Positions 46,733 through 58,795 of a stretch of DNA of 64,000 bases are shown here, piece by piece. Below the pieces are notes generated by a model. It was not told the origin of the DNA. It saw only the letters and a program-made list of their open reading frames with translations, and did no database searches. How positions within the stretch are numbered: position 1 is the first letter of the stretch; every line of letters starts with the position of its first letter. The stretch comes from Echria macrotheca (lineage: Eukaryota; Ascomycota; Sordariomycetes; Sordariales; Schizotheciaceae): contig MU839837.1 in assembly GCA_030411725.1 (NCBI GenBank), positions 930,001 through 994,000 on the forward strand, in the 5' to 3' direction. The position numbers and the translations under genes are program-made.

Positions 46733-48385
46733 CACGGAAAGCGGTGATCTCGGGAGCTAGGTAACGTTGTCATTTCTAGCGGATCGGTTGATATCTAGCA
46801 GTTTTTTTCTTCCACTTTTCCCTTTGTCTTTTGTGTCTTGTTCATGCCCGTTCCCAGCCGAATCGTCTCTGTAGTGTTATAAGTCTCTTGAAGCGAGAAG
46901 ACGGAACGAAGTGGTTGTGCAGCTCTCGAGAACAAAGATTCGGAGTCCTCTAGGGAAGAACACCGAGGGACGGTGTAACTTGGGCAAAAGTACGGGTTAC
47001 ACTGGCGCCACCGATATCCTGTCATCAGAGCTAAAAAAGGATGCAGCCGCACACAACGTGTTAGGTGGCCTAATGGCCAATCCATACATGAAGCCTCCGT
47101 GCGGTGTTTATTGGCCGGGGGGCCGCCACAAACCCGACACTAGCGGCAATGGCTTCGAATACGCCCCGTGAATGGCTGTCCTGGGTGCATTCAGCACCTG
47201 ACATCTTGCCCAGCAAGCCCAGTATCGTCACGCCACCGAGTGCCACTTCTTTTGCTCTTGCTACGAAATCAGTTCCCAACACCTTACATCTAACCGTGAA
47301 CGACAACAAAATATCCACACGAAAGTCGCATTACAGTCAACTGTTAGCGTGAACCTTACCCAAAGAGCAAAACGCTTCGTCTCGCCAACCCATTCGTATT
47401 CGTATACGAACAAGCGGGGTCACCGTCTCTCTGTTTCAGCTCAACCATCATCGGTTACCGTCCGCAAATATGTCATTCTGGCACCGTCTGGTTGAGTTTG
47501 TCAAAGATATCATTAATAAGTTGGAGTCCCAAACCTTACCTACCTTACCTATGGAAACGAAATTGGTCGTTATGGTTATTAACAAGAGCATCGCAGGCAG
47601 AAGGAACCGGCAAAGAGTACACCTGCAACTGGAAGCAACCCAATAAGCCCCGAGAGTGATCCGTATAATGATCCATATAAGAGTATGTGGGCCCAAGGGG
47701 GTTACTGCCATGATGACCGCCAACACCGTAGTAGGAGATGATGGCGAGAGTTGAGGAATGAACTAGGGTGTCTTTGCTTATCGGGTGGTGACTTAGAAGA
47801 GTCGTATAGGTAGATAGAAGAAAGAAAAGAGGAGAACAAAAAGAAAAAAGACATACAACACCAGGGATTCGCTGGTCGTCACCGACCCAACTACTAGTCT
47901 GGCCCTCACTGGCTTATCTATGGGAGAGCGGACGGGATCCCGAGTTCTCCAGTGGGTATGGTCGTATGTGACAGATGTTGTGCGTGTAGCTGATTATGAG
48001 GTAGCCTTGGACTGCTTGGGTGGGTGGTTGAGTGGGTAGGTGGGTGCATGATAAGGAAACTTGGACCCAGAACTCAGGTGATCGCCGTATTAGAACTACT
48101 GACGAGGATCATCCTGCCAGAAAGGAGAGTGGGAAAAGAAATCAACGAAGAAGGCGGTGATGAGGCAGGAAAGAGGGGAGGGAAGGGGACCAGGTGGGAT
48201 GCGGTTCACTGAGCCTGGGCAGAGATATATATATCAACGAAAGTGTTTTATTCTATCAAAAGATCGTTATCATAACCCTGCCCAAGCCATTCCTACTTTA
48301 TCAAATTCACCATCGGCCAAGTCGGTTTCGCAGCGACATATGTTGAACGAACGCCCTTCCATGATGCCACCGCACCCCAAGGTCG
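46733..48385. other. Convergent intergenic region
   Basis: About 1.65 kb between the 3' ends of the monooxygenase and SDR genes; no supported gene. Long for a convergent spacer, so an unseen small or non-coding transcript is possible. Confidence 0.45.
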
Positions 48386-49509
48386 TCACTCCCGAGCCAG
48401 CAGCTCCAAGTATTGATCCACCACCTCCTTCACCATCTCCTCAAACGGCGAGAACTTGATGCCGAGGACCTTCTCAGACTGTTTACTAGGTTAGCAAGGC
48501 CTCATCCATCGTTAGCACGGGAGAAAAAGTCACATACCTTGCTCACATCCCACGCGAGCGCAGTGGTAGGCTGCTTCCCGGTGTCCTTGAGCCTACCATC
48601 CGCAAACGCCTCAGGATGGTACTTCTTCGCAATAGTGATAGCATCCTCCCACACGATCGTGGTATTGACCACAAAAGCCTGGTGTCCCTGTCCCCTGACC
48701 GCCGGCGCCTGCAGCGCACGCACATGGGCCATAGCAACATCACTGCCCTTGACGGCATTGCCACTATAACTCAGGTCGTTCGTCGTCCCGAGCAGCACGC
48801 CGAGCAAGACAGCATTGGTCGAGCCGACGCGCATGCCCGCGGCCGACGAGACGAGCTCGTCCTTGCCAAAGATCCACGAGGGCAGGATCGAGACGACGTC
48901 GAAACCAAGATCCTTATGATCAGCCACGAACTTGTCAATCGTGTTCAGCGCGGCCGCCTTGCCGGCGCTGTAGGCCTCGAACTCGAAACCGTACGGGGCG
49001 GGCGCGACGGGGATGCGGTCGTCAGGCGTGAACACGCGCGTGGCCGTGTCGGTGGCCTTGTCGATGTAGTACTCGAACGGGACGTTGGCGACGGTCGAGC
49101 TCGTGATGACCACGCGCTTGACCGTGGATGACTTGGCGGCCGCGTTGAGCATGCTCGTCACGCCGCCGGCCGCCGGCTTGACGAAGACGGCCTCGAGCTG
49201 GTCGGCCGAGGGCGCCTCGCCCTCGCCGAAGGACGGGATCGGGTTCGCGCAGTGGATGATGTACTTGACCCCCTGGGCGGCCTCGTCGTAGGCGCCGGGA
49301 GCGGTCATGTCGGGGACCAGGACGAAGGAGAGCTGGGCGGATGACGGCATGAGGGCCTTGAGCGAGGGGGCGGCGCGGACCTTGGCGGCTTTGGCGTCGG
49401 AGCGCACGGCGGCGCGGACGTGGTAGCCGCTGCGGAGGAGGTCGAGGAGGGTGTTGTAGCCTAGGAAGCCGGTGGCTCCTGTCAGAAGGACGAGGTCTCC
49501 TTTAGCCAT
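48386..49509 (-). CDS. Extended short-chain dehydrogenase/reductase (GRE2/cinnamyl-alcohol-dehydrogenase-like)
   Basis: NAD(P)H-dependent carbonyl reductase. Exons 49509-48538 and 48478-48386, intron 48537-48479 (GTATGT…AACAG), 354 aa. The nucleotide-binding motif GATGFLG is at residues 11-17, and a basic residue follows the second strand (AAVRSD), which suggests NADPH preference. The active site is Ser137/138 in VITSST and Tyr180-x3-Lys184 in AYSAGK. Length and motif order are those of the extended SDR class with flavonoid/dihydroflavonol reductase relatives. Cytosolic. Lies tail-to-tail with the monooxygenase gene. Confidence 0.92.
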
Positions 49510-50070
49510 GTCGACGGAGTTTTTTGGGAGAATGTTTTGTTGGGTTGTTGAAAGAAGTTATTGTAAGAGGTGCAAAAGCTAGTTTCGAAAAGCTTGATAG
49601 TTGTAGTGATGCGACTGTCTGATGTTCTCTGGATGGAACTCATGATGCTTGGCAGGTCCTCACGCCTTTATAGACGACGCCGTCTCCTCACGAGCCGTCT
49701 CTCGAAGCCGTGATACCCGTGTCGAATTGTGCAAGAGCAGTTTCTCGCGATTACCAACCGTCGAGAGCCAAACTGGCCAGCGGCAACGAAGACAAAGGAA
49801 GCACATCCCGATGGGAATTCCTAAGCAACACGCAGCAATGATTTCCCTTTTCGGGCTCTGCTCTATAGGGCCGGAGTTTTGTTGCCGATACAAGACAGAA
49901 AAGCTCAGGGTCCTCCGCAGGGGAAGGTATCCAATACTCCCAGGCCTGTTTCATGTATTGATTGATAACAAGCCGTGGTGTCGTGCGACGGCATCGCGGG
50001 ATGAATAAGCAAGAGCAAGTTCCTAATCCGGTAATTTTCTGTTTGTTCCCCACGCCCACGCGGCAGCAAC
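49510..50070. other. Intergenic, promoter of SDR gene
   Basis: 560 bp, no gene seen; 5' flank of the SDR gene and 3' flank of the regulator-like gene. Confidence 0.5.
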
Positions 50071-51804
50071 TTATAGAGGCCGGTGCAACCAGGAGGCTGC
50101 ATGCAGCACCGGCATGCAGAACTCATCCCGCCACAAAAACGGTTCCAGAACGCGCCGTATCTCGGCTTGCCCAACGAAATCATCGTCGGCCAACGGCCAC
50201 GGCATCTCCGTGCCCCCTTGGGCCCTGGCCCTGCTGATTGCCGCGCCAAACAGATTGCTAAACCAGGCGTGTCTCTCCCCGTCCGCAGACTCGCTCGTGG
50301 CGGCCAGTCCCACGAAGGCCGCCCACGCGAGTGCAGACACATCATCGTGGTCGCCCCCTGCCCCCCAGAAATCCGTCTCGCTTGGTAATGCGTCGTCGTT
50401 GGTAAGCGCGTCTTGCAGCCTGCCCACCAGTGTCCGGAGCAGGCTGCTCGTCGGGGGCACCTGTCGCAGGGCCGCGTGCAAGAAGACGTGAGTCGCCTGG
50501 ACCAGGACTGTATCGGTCCGATTGCACTCGTCCTTCTCTTGACGATGTTGGTCATGTCGCCTGCTACTGCCATCGCCGTAGAGAAAGTGAAGGATGCTCG
50601 AATCGGCGAGGTGTAGGAGAATGCGGTGGCTATTGGCCGACACGGCAGGGCTGTCCCGGGCAGCAACAGCCAGGCGGAGAAGGTGAAAGATGGGCCACAC
50701 CGCTGGACACAGGGCTGGTGCCAGTGGTGGGAGGCCCGCTTGGTGCAGAGTTGCCGGGGGCAGAAGCACATCATCCATGCCGCCGTGTAACGGGGGGAAG
50801 AGTGGTGCCCGTCCGAGCCCTGACGCCGTCTGTACGTCGACCCAGTCGATGCACCGGCAGAGGTAGAAGTCGTCCAGGATGGTCTCGACTCCGCCGCGCG
50901 CTTCTACCAAGTCCCTCACGCCCCGGAGATGCACTGCGGCTGCCTCAAACCTCCCCTGGAACATCTTCGCTCGTTTGTTAGCGGTTTACGGTTACTTGAT
51001 GAACTACAAGCTGTGGATAATAAGAGTGAAGACTCACCTCGACATTTCCAAGACCGGCTATCGTAGCAAGGACGGTATTTGTGATGTTTCGCGCCTGCAG
51101 GTTGGCCCTGACGATCGCCATCGCCTGGCCTTGGTGCCAAAAGCCCTCGCGTTCCAGGGCTGCATCGGGGGTCGACATGCTAGCGGCCCAAAACCCAGCA
51201 GACAGGGCGAGTGTGGCGTGCATCACTTCGGGACTCTGCATTGCGTAGCCGAACCATGGCCTCTGCGAGTCGACGGTCGAGAGGTTCAGGCTGAAGCCTG
51301 TCAGCACTGGAATGGACGGTCAGCTCAAGCCGCAAGAGGTACTGTCCTTCTGGAACGGGGGGGTGATTATTCACTGTACTTAACCAACACGTCCACCTTC
51401 CCCTTGATCGGGACCGGCAGGCTCCGAAAGGGGTCAGCTACGCCGCTTCCGAGCCGCTGGACTGGCTGAACCAGTCTTTGTGCTACCACCGCCTGGGCAG
51501 TCTGGCGGCCACTGACGAGCGGATGATTAGTAGGGGCTGTCACCCGCTGGTCGGCCACAACCGCTTGAGCGTTTGGATTTCCCTTGGGCCTTTTCGGCAA
51601 GCGGAACCGAGTCTTCAGCTCTTCTTTTCGCCTTACCACCTCTTTCGAATCAGCCAACGAAGGCTCATCGTCTTGTTGCCCGTTATCGGCCCTCTGCGTT
51701 CTTGTCCGGAGAGCTGTTTTCATGGCATGGCTGCGAATTGCCTTGTTGGCAGCCAGAAACTTGCCTTCTGGCCCCTCGACCGTGAAGAACTTGTATGTCG
51801 ACAT
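50071..51804 (-). CDS. Fungal-specific transcription-factor-like protein without a zinc cluster
   Basis: Exons 51804-51375, 51306-51038 and 50964-50071, introns 51374-51307 and 51037-50965, 530 aa. The N-terminus (MSTYKFFTVEGPEGKF … IRSHAMKTALRTR) is a known pattern in fungal regulators that lack an N-terminal Zn2Cys6 cluster. A long helical region follows with WFGYAMQSPEVMHATLALSAGFWAA and FEAAAVHLRGVRDLVEARGG, typical of the fungal-specific transcription factor domain (PF11951-like). No Cys-rich DNA-binding motif is visible. Probably nuclear or regulatory; target unknown. Its position beside the monooxygenase and SDR genes is compatible with pathway control. Confidence 0.75.
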
Positions 51805-52271
51805 GACTCCTTTTTTTTTCTGAGCTCAGGTACCTGTACCTCGTCGTCGGGGATTTCATGCTGATTCATCGACAAACTTTGTGCAACTGAGGAGACAGGA
51901 TGGTTCGGATGACGAAAGCACACGTGACTGGGTTCCGCGTTCTCGGAGCCGATTGATGCACTTTGTGGTTGGCTGCCTGCAGCTTTGCTCTGATCTGTGA
52001 TTATCGTTGAAACCTTTGACTTTGTAGAAAAAACGAGCTGCACTGCTAGATGGGTAACCGGGACCCGTTTACCGGAGAATCCAGGCTGGTGGAAAGCCGC
52101 GCACGTAACCTGAACCAAGATAACTCGCCCTGGACCGACCTTGGGTCAGCACAAATTGGATTAATAATTCTATCTCTAAACATAACCATCCTCATAAATC
52201 ATCACCTCGTTCAAATCATAAACATATCCAAAAACCCCTTTTCATCATCCATCACTCCAGAATCCGAGATA
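51805..52271. other. Intergenic, nothing recognised
   Basis: Short spacer holding the promoter of the regulator-like gene and the 3' end of the DUF3176 gene. Confidence 0.5.
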
Positions 52272-54456
52272 TCATCGCTGTACCTCCGACTGTCCATCCC
52301 TCAACATCCCGAGCCACAACGCAATCCCACTAGCACCCCTTTGCAGCCTCACGGCCAAGCACTTCGCCTTCTCTTTCAACCCCTCGAGGTCGTCGATCCC
52401 CCCGATATGACCCCTCGTGTTGCTATCGAGCGCACACAGCGTCGCCAAGCTCGAGCACTTGATGACTTGCATCTGCGCCCGGTGCGTGTATATCATTGTG
52501 ATGACCAAAAACAGGGCCGTCAGGCCGAGTTGGGCGGCGACCATGGCCATCCATTCCCACCGGATGACGACAAAGGGCTGCTGCGTCTTGACGATGCCGG
52601 TGACGACGGCGGACGCGTCGGTTTTGTTGAGGCGTGTATTTCCTGATCGGATTCTAGACTAGCATCAGCATCACATGAATATCATGGCGGTAAGGAAGAG
52701 GATAAGAAGATGTAGAAAAGGGAAAAGAGAACGCCGATATAACTCACAAGTTGGTGGTGCTCTGGGCCACATTCGCCACCAACCTCCTCACGGCACCCAT
52801 CTGCTCCTCAGGCGCCGGCGCCACGGTCGACAGAAAATCGCCGAGGATGGATAACCCCATAGCCTGGGCGATCCCGCCCGCCCCGTTGGACGCCACATTA
52901 CCCCTGGTGCGATCCATAAACACCGAATCAAACATGGACGTGGCCAGCAGCGCCGAGGCCGAGAGTCCCGTCCACAGATGCACCGTGTACTCTTCGTCCC
53001 GTAAACCCAACGGCGCCGCGAGCGAAGCCACCTTGTCGCCGTACGTGGCATTGCACGTCCCCTGCGTGTAGCACTGCAGATACTCCGGATGCCACGGCTG
53101 GTTGAGCACGGTATCCAGCGGCCTCGCGAGCTCCGACCTGATAGCAATCTCCGTCGTGACCGCCTTTCCGGCCGTCACGTTCGTCTCGAGCGACTTGGTG
53201 CACCACCAGAAGGCCACCTCGAGATATTTGAGCTTGTTGACATCGAACGGGAACGAGTTGTTCAAAAGCTCGTCGGCGTACGCGACGAAGCTGTCGCTCG
53301 CCATCAGCGCCGTGACGGACGCGTTAAACGCGCCGGTGGGGCGGTCGAGCGCGCCGATGACGATGGGATACACCTGCGGCACGATGGAGAAGTACCGGTC
53401 GCCGTACCCGAGCGCGTCGGCCGTCGAGCGCGTCGTGTCGAACAGCACCGAGAGCCGCTTCTCGGCCATCTCGCCGAGCGACTCTAGGAGTGTGGTGTTG
53501 CCGAGCGCCGTCAGGTTGGCCACGCCGCCGCAGATGGCGAGCGTGCCGTAGGGCGGCCAGCGGCACTCGCCCGACGAGCAGACGGGTGCGACGGGCAGGA
53601 TATCCTCGGCGGGGGCCTGGAAGGCGCCGTTGAAGATGGCTTGTTGTTCGCGCAGCGAGTCGTACGCGGCGAGGGCGATGGTGTTGCCGTTGTACGCGGA
53701 AAAGGTCGTCGCCCTGGCGATCTCGGCCTTGTCGGTCGCGCTGCCGTGGGACTCGGCCTCGAACTGCGGGTAGGTTACTGCTTGTTGGGTCAGCGTCGAG
53801 GTGAGCAGGCCGCTCATCATGATGAGCGCGCCGAAGGAGGCGAGGAATCCCTTGAAGCTGAGCAACAGCCTCAGCCCGCCGAGTCCGCCGCGCGTGGCCT
53901 CGTCGAAGACCTGCAGGTCCGAGAGCAGTCGGTACTTGGGCGAGAGGAACCACATCCACTTGAGCTGGCCTAGGCCTTCGATGATGGGGACGAGGAAGAG
54001 GGCTTTTGTCAGTGACGTGAGGAAGGCGAGCACCGTGTTGAGGGTGACGCCGGCGCGGAATGCCGGCGGTGGTCTCCCGTCACATCGCCAGAGCAGGATG
54101 ACGATGGCTTTACCTTTTGTCAGCGACAGTCGCTTGCTTTATCCGGAAAGGGGATAGAAAGAAAATGGCTCACCCAGTAGACATAACATGCCTCCGGCCA
54201 GCGAGAGGATCTCGGGCGTCCACCAGTACGGATGCATGTGCGCCCGTTTCCGTTCTTCGGTCGTATGCGCCCCCAACAGGTTCCGGTGTCGCGCCGTCCG
54301 GAGCCGGGACTCGGCCCGGGCCCGTCGGGCGGACATGACCATCTCGGACTCCTTGCCCCGGAGGTCGTCGGTGCCGTCGGTCGGCATCCGGGAATACTGG
54401 AACCATGGCGATCTCCTCCGCTCGTATTGTGGGTCGTTGAAGTCGTCGGGGTCCAT
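52272..54456 (-). CDS. DUF3176-family multi-pass membrane protein
   Basis: Exons 54456-54174, 54107-52748 and 52653-52272, introns 54173-54108 and 52747-52654, 674 aa. The protein matches the DUF3176 layout. After a polar Arg-rich N-terminus comes WTPEILSLAGGMLCLLG, then AIVILLWRCDGRPPP, TLNTVLAFLTSLTKAL and LGQLKWMWFLSPKYRLLSDL…FDEATRGGLGGL, then a hydrophobic segment. A long extracellular domain follows with many N-glycosylation sequons and cysteines. The final helix is in the last exon (MVAAQLGLTALFLVITMIY). Function of the family is not known. Start: the first in-frame ATG at 54456; upstream sequence has no better start, although a further 5' exon is possible. Confidence 0.88.
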
Positions 54457-55052
54457 TCCGCCAGGTCCGGTTCCTCCTCTGGGGCTCACGTTGCGAATTC
54501 GTGAGGAATCAGCCCAAGCTCATGCTGGATGATTAATGAGTTTTTACGGTGGCGGGGGAAATCGCCAGCGCATCGGCCTGGGCCGGGAAAACGGCCGCCC
54601 AACGAAAAGGAACCAATCGCGGTGCGGCGAGGGATCTGAGCCGATGAGATTGGTCGGCGGGGCCGGAGCCGGGCTTGGCTGTGTCACTATTCCCGCATCG
54701 GGTTCTATCGTCAACATCCGACCGGGGATGGCGTGATGTGTGCATTTCGGGGTGTTTTTCTCGTCTATTGCTTTATTTTACAAGCGAAAATCCGATCAGG
54801 ACTCACCAAGGACTCCCCGACAATGGAACACTTGACTTGCGCCGGGACACAATGGAAAGGGGTTCCCAGTGGATCACGGCAGTGGCTGTGTAGGCCTAGG
54901 CACGTCAGCATGACAGCAACCTCAAGAGTCAAGAGACTGGATGCGGCCAATAATCGTGGTTCATTAACAAAGGTGCCCAAGACCAAGGAAAAGTATAGTT
55001 AGTCAGATACATGCGACGTGGCTTTCACCTCCCTACTAGCTGCCAACTCGTC
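54457..55052. other. Intergenic, nothing recognised
   Basis: About 600 bp; promoter of the DUF3176 gene. No gene supported. Confidence 0.5.
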
Positions 55053-57377
55053 TTAAACCGCCCCCGGCCCCGGCCCGAGACTATACCGGTCCCGGACCAG
55101 CTCCCTCTCAAACGGCGGCACCCCGCCAATCCTCCCGTCCGGATTCGTCGTCGACCCGCGCACACACCTCCCGCCGCCCCAGACGACCTCCCTCACCTGC
55201 GCCCACAGCACCGAAATATCCGCCAGCGCCGCCCACGTATAAAACAGCTTGCAGTTGGCCGCCCGGTACCGAAACTCCATCGGCACCTCGTCGTCCTTCG
55301 ACCCGTCCGGCCGCATCATAAAGATATTCGCCAGGTTGAACTGCATCTCATCCCCGGGCCTCGTCTGCTGGACCACGCGCACCGCCGCGGCCGACTCGTT
55401 GAAGAATTTGGTGGAAGAGGAAGTGGTGGCCATGGCGGCGCTGCAGGTCTTGCACAGCGAGGTGAAATGCGGAGCAGACACCGGCCCGCCGTTGATATGT
55501 CCGACCGCCTGCATCGGCGCCTCGATGGGCCGCCCGCCGGCGACGACGGTGCGCACGCCGCGCGCCGTGAGGAGGTCGGTGAAGATGGCGCAGGCCGAGG
55601 CGCACTCGCCCGAGGTGAGGAGGACGATGTTCTCTGCCGCAAAAGGCTGCGGGTATTGTGGTGTTGAGAGCGGCGTCGAGAGGTTGAACAACACCGAGTT
55701 GGCGGTCTGCGAGGACATGTTGAAGAGCGAAGGGCGGGTGAGGCTGGCGCCGGTGAGGGGATCGGTGACAGGGCCGAAAAAGGCGGCGAAGGACGGCCAG
55801 GCGCTGCCGTTGGGCTGCATGTATTCTTCGAAGGCCCAGGGCAGCTGGTACGGCACGTTTGTGGATTGGTTGAGGGCGCCGGTCTCTTTGTCGAGCTCGG
55901 CGCCGAATACCTGCAGCTGCGGGTGCGCGCGCATCTGCCAGAGGATGGGCAGGTCGTAGCCGCTCTCCGGGAACAGGTGCAGCATCACGGTGCTGAGGAT
56001 GTACGTGTACCCGCCCATGTTGCCCTGCGCGTCGATGACCAGCCTGGTGCGATTCGACGTCACCGAGGCCCGCACGAAGTCGGCCATGGCGGCGTCCACG
56101 TCCGAGACAACGCTGGCCATGCTCCGGTTGAGGAAGGTCCGCGGGTCCGCGGTCGGCCCGAACGCCGAGATGGCCAGCACGGCCGTGTCCGACAGCGGCC
56201 CTTCTGGGTTGTATGTCGAGAGCATGTTGTTGGCGACGGATGCGAGCGGCTTCGGGTACTTGGCCGTCACCAGGCTGTAGTTGGTGCTCGGCAATTCGTA
56301 CCAGATGTAGAGCAACGGATCGGGGGCTGTGCTGTTGGGTCGCCCAAAGTCGCGGTACAGGTCCGCGCCCGACGTGATGTTGGTCAGGTCGGCTCGGACC
56401 AGGGCGATGTTGTCAAAGTTCAACTTTGTGCCGTTTTGCAGCTGGACCGTGGTCGTGTCGGGAAGATCAAATATGTACGTCTCGAAGATGAGAGCCATGC
56501 TGATGTTCCGCGCCCCGTTGGGGAAGAGTGAGTTGTACCGCGCGTCGGGGTCGTGGCCGGCTGTGACCTTTACTGAGAGCTTCTCCATGTACTCGACCGC
56601 GCTCACGCCGTTGATGGTCGACACGGGAGAGGGCTCGTAATGGTCGTGGACATGCTTCGCGTCGTCTTTGTCGGTGCGTTAGCTGATCCGACTTCCTCGT
56701 TTGATACCTACCTGCCAGAAGGAAATACTTACCCTGCAGGAAAATATCCGGAACCGTCGAGCCGTCCTTGGACACCGAGACGAAGCCGACACCGGGCTTG
56801 AAGGTGACCAAATTGAGCAGCGACATGAAAAACCCAAAATGGTCATCCCGCGGCCGCGCAATGCCGAGCGTGTGCACGTCGACGAGGAAATCATACTCGT
56901 TGGCGTACGCCCCCTTTTTGATGTTGTTCGCGATCTCGTCGAGGCCGCCGAAGAGGTCCACTCCTTCCGAGAGGTATGTCTCTGGCGGGTTCTTGAGGAT
57001 TTCGACCGAGCTCTGCCACTCAAAGAACGGTCGGAGGAAGTCGGTCACCAGCTTCAGGGATGCCTCGGCATCCAGGGGGACCGATTTGAGACACGCATAT
57101 GCCAACGAGGGCGGGTGGATCGGAGCCGCCGGCTCTGCGGGGACTAGCTGTGTGTATACCGACGTCAAGTTTTTTGGGACTATTCTTTTGTTAGCCGTTC
57201 TTCGCTCGAGTATCTCCATTTCTCTAGCTTACCAATATGATTGTCCTTTTTCCATTTGGCGACCGCGTCCCGGAGTTGGAGACATGGTTCGGCATCTCGG
57301 GCATGAAACGGAGCCGCGCTGCCTACCCCCGAAAAGACGACTACGGCGAGAGCCGCCACGGCGGCGTTGAGGAACAT
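55053..57377 (-). CDS. Secreted S41-like peptidase family protein (ustP/CPAF-like)
   Basis: Exons 57377-57233, 57179-56712 and 56665-55053, introns 57232-57180 and 56711-56666, 741 aa. The signal peptide is MFLNAAVAALAVVVFSGVGSA, and many N-glycosylation sequons indicate secretion. The first half corresponds to the fungal S41 N-terminal and PDZ-like part. The C-terminal half has RLVIDAQGNMGGY and the active-site-like LTSGECASACAIF, where the Ser in the GECASAC loop (about residue 560) is the expected nucleophile of ClpP/S41-type enzymes. Members of this family include the peptidase of the ustiloxin RiPP cluster, but no precursor-peptide gene is visible nearby. Complete. Confidence 0.85.
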
Positions 57378-58795
57378 CGTGAAAGGACACCAGACACTGC
57401 TCCAAGAAATCACAACACCGCGTGGACGGACAGAGATCCTTATACTGGTCTGGCGCTTCAGTGCACTTACATCGTGACATCAACACCCGGTTTTATATAT
57501 TTTTGAGTTATTTCCTCAGGAGCCTGCGGATCGGTGTAACGGCTGCTCTGCTTCTACAGACGGCCCATGGGTTTGCTGCGCCTCATCCTTCTACCGTCGC
57601 GTGCGCGCCGTGCCATTTTCCCGGTTTACCATCGCCAATCAGCACCGGCGGGGGATATACGATTTCTTGGTTTCGCAAGGCAGCACTTTTGTTTGGATGT
57701 ACGATGACGCCTACAGTTAACGGGGGACGGTGCAGGAGGTTCTCTGCGTAACTATAACTATAACTTTGAGATGAACTCTGACGTGATAGCAATTTCGTTG
57801 GTTTAAAGATGGAGCCTTTGGCTATCAATACTGGGTCTGAGGTTTACGTCCGGACGTGGCAATTAGCATTTTGGTATTGCTCAGCGAGATGTTTGCATAT
57901 GTGATAGAGCCATGTGATATCCTCCAAGATCGACGTTCCCGGATTTTGGATATTTTATCGAGGCAGTGAGAACCTACGCTGCCAGTCTTTGGAGACCCAT
58001 CCCATTCCAGAATTCACCGGCTCCTTGTGCTTGTCTTGTCTGGCACTCGCTCACATTACCCGGCTGCGCAGAGCCAACTGCGAAGGGCTTGTTCATCTTT
58101 ACATCGGGCGACAGACCTTAAACACAGTACAATCACTGCCTTTCCGCAAGTCGATGGATGGACATTTATCATGAATTTGCACGTGTAGCACCCGGTTTGC
58201 GATCCATGGTTGAAAAATTTGGTATTGTCTATAAGCCCTCATAAGGTAGCAAAGCCAATGAACTTGGTTGCTGCCGTCAACCTTACCGATGAGCCTAAGA
58301 CTTTGTTTGCATAAGAGAATCCGATCCGCGTATAAAGAAGACAATGTGAGAATGCGGCACAGCCCGGTGAGGCGCAACTTTTAAATTCATTCCCGAACCG
58401 GCCCCTGTACCTATCATTACCATAGGGAATAGGCGCGGCTGTGTGTCGAGTCTGTGTAACGAGAATCGTCAAATTGATCGGTGGCGAGTCCATGGTTATC
58501 TATTTATCCAGGTCGTATCTGGGTCCCGGCAAATTTCAAAAGGCCCGGTATACGCCGCACACGTGCAGGAGAAATATCCTCATGTCGTCTCATTCCCTCC
58601 CTTTCTGTCCCTTCGTTCTTGGCTGCCGGCCGGGTTCATGGTATTCCTTCAGGAACTACCGCATATCGAACAAAATCAGAGGCCTCGTTGAACTTTTCGA
58701 TCTGCCCTTTGCCCTCCTTTTTCAGTAACCGAGTTGTTAGTCTGCCTCGTCATGATCCGCCCCTCCAACGGGCGCCAACCACGCCTGTAGACGAG
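57378..58795. other. Divergent intergenic region
   Basis: About 1.4 kb between the divergent S41 and DUF3433 genes; presumably shared promoters. A GTG-started frame runs into the DUF3433 gene from 58481 but lacks coding character. Confidence 0.5.

Noticed and set aside
55053..57377. A RiPP (ustiloxin-like) cluster around the S41-like peptidase
   Set aside because: No repeat-bearing precursor peptide, UstY-like oxidase or tyrosinase gene is visible nearby.
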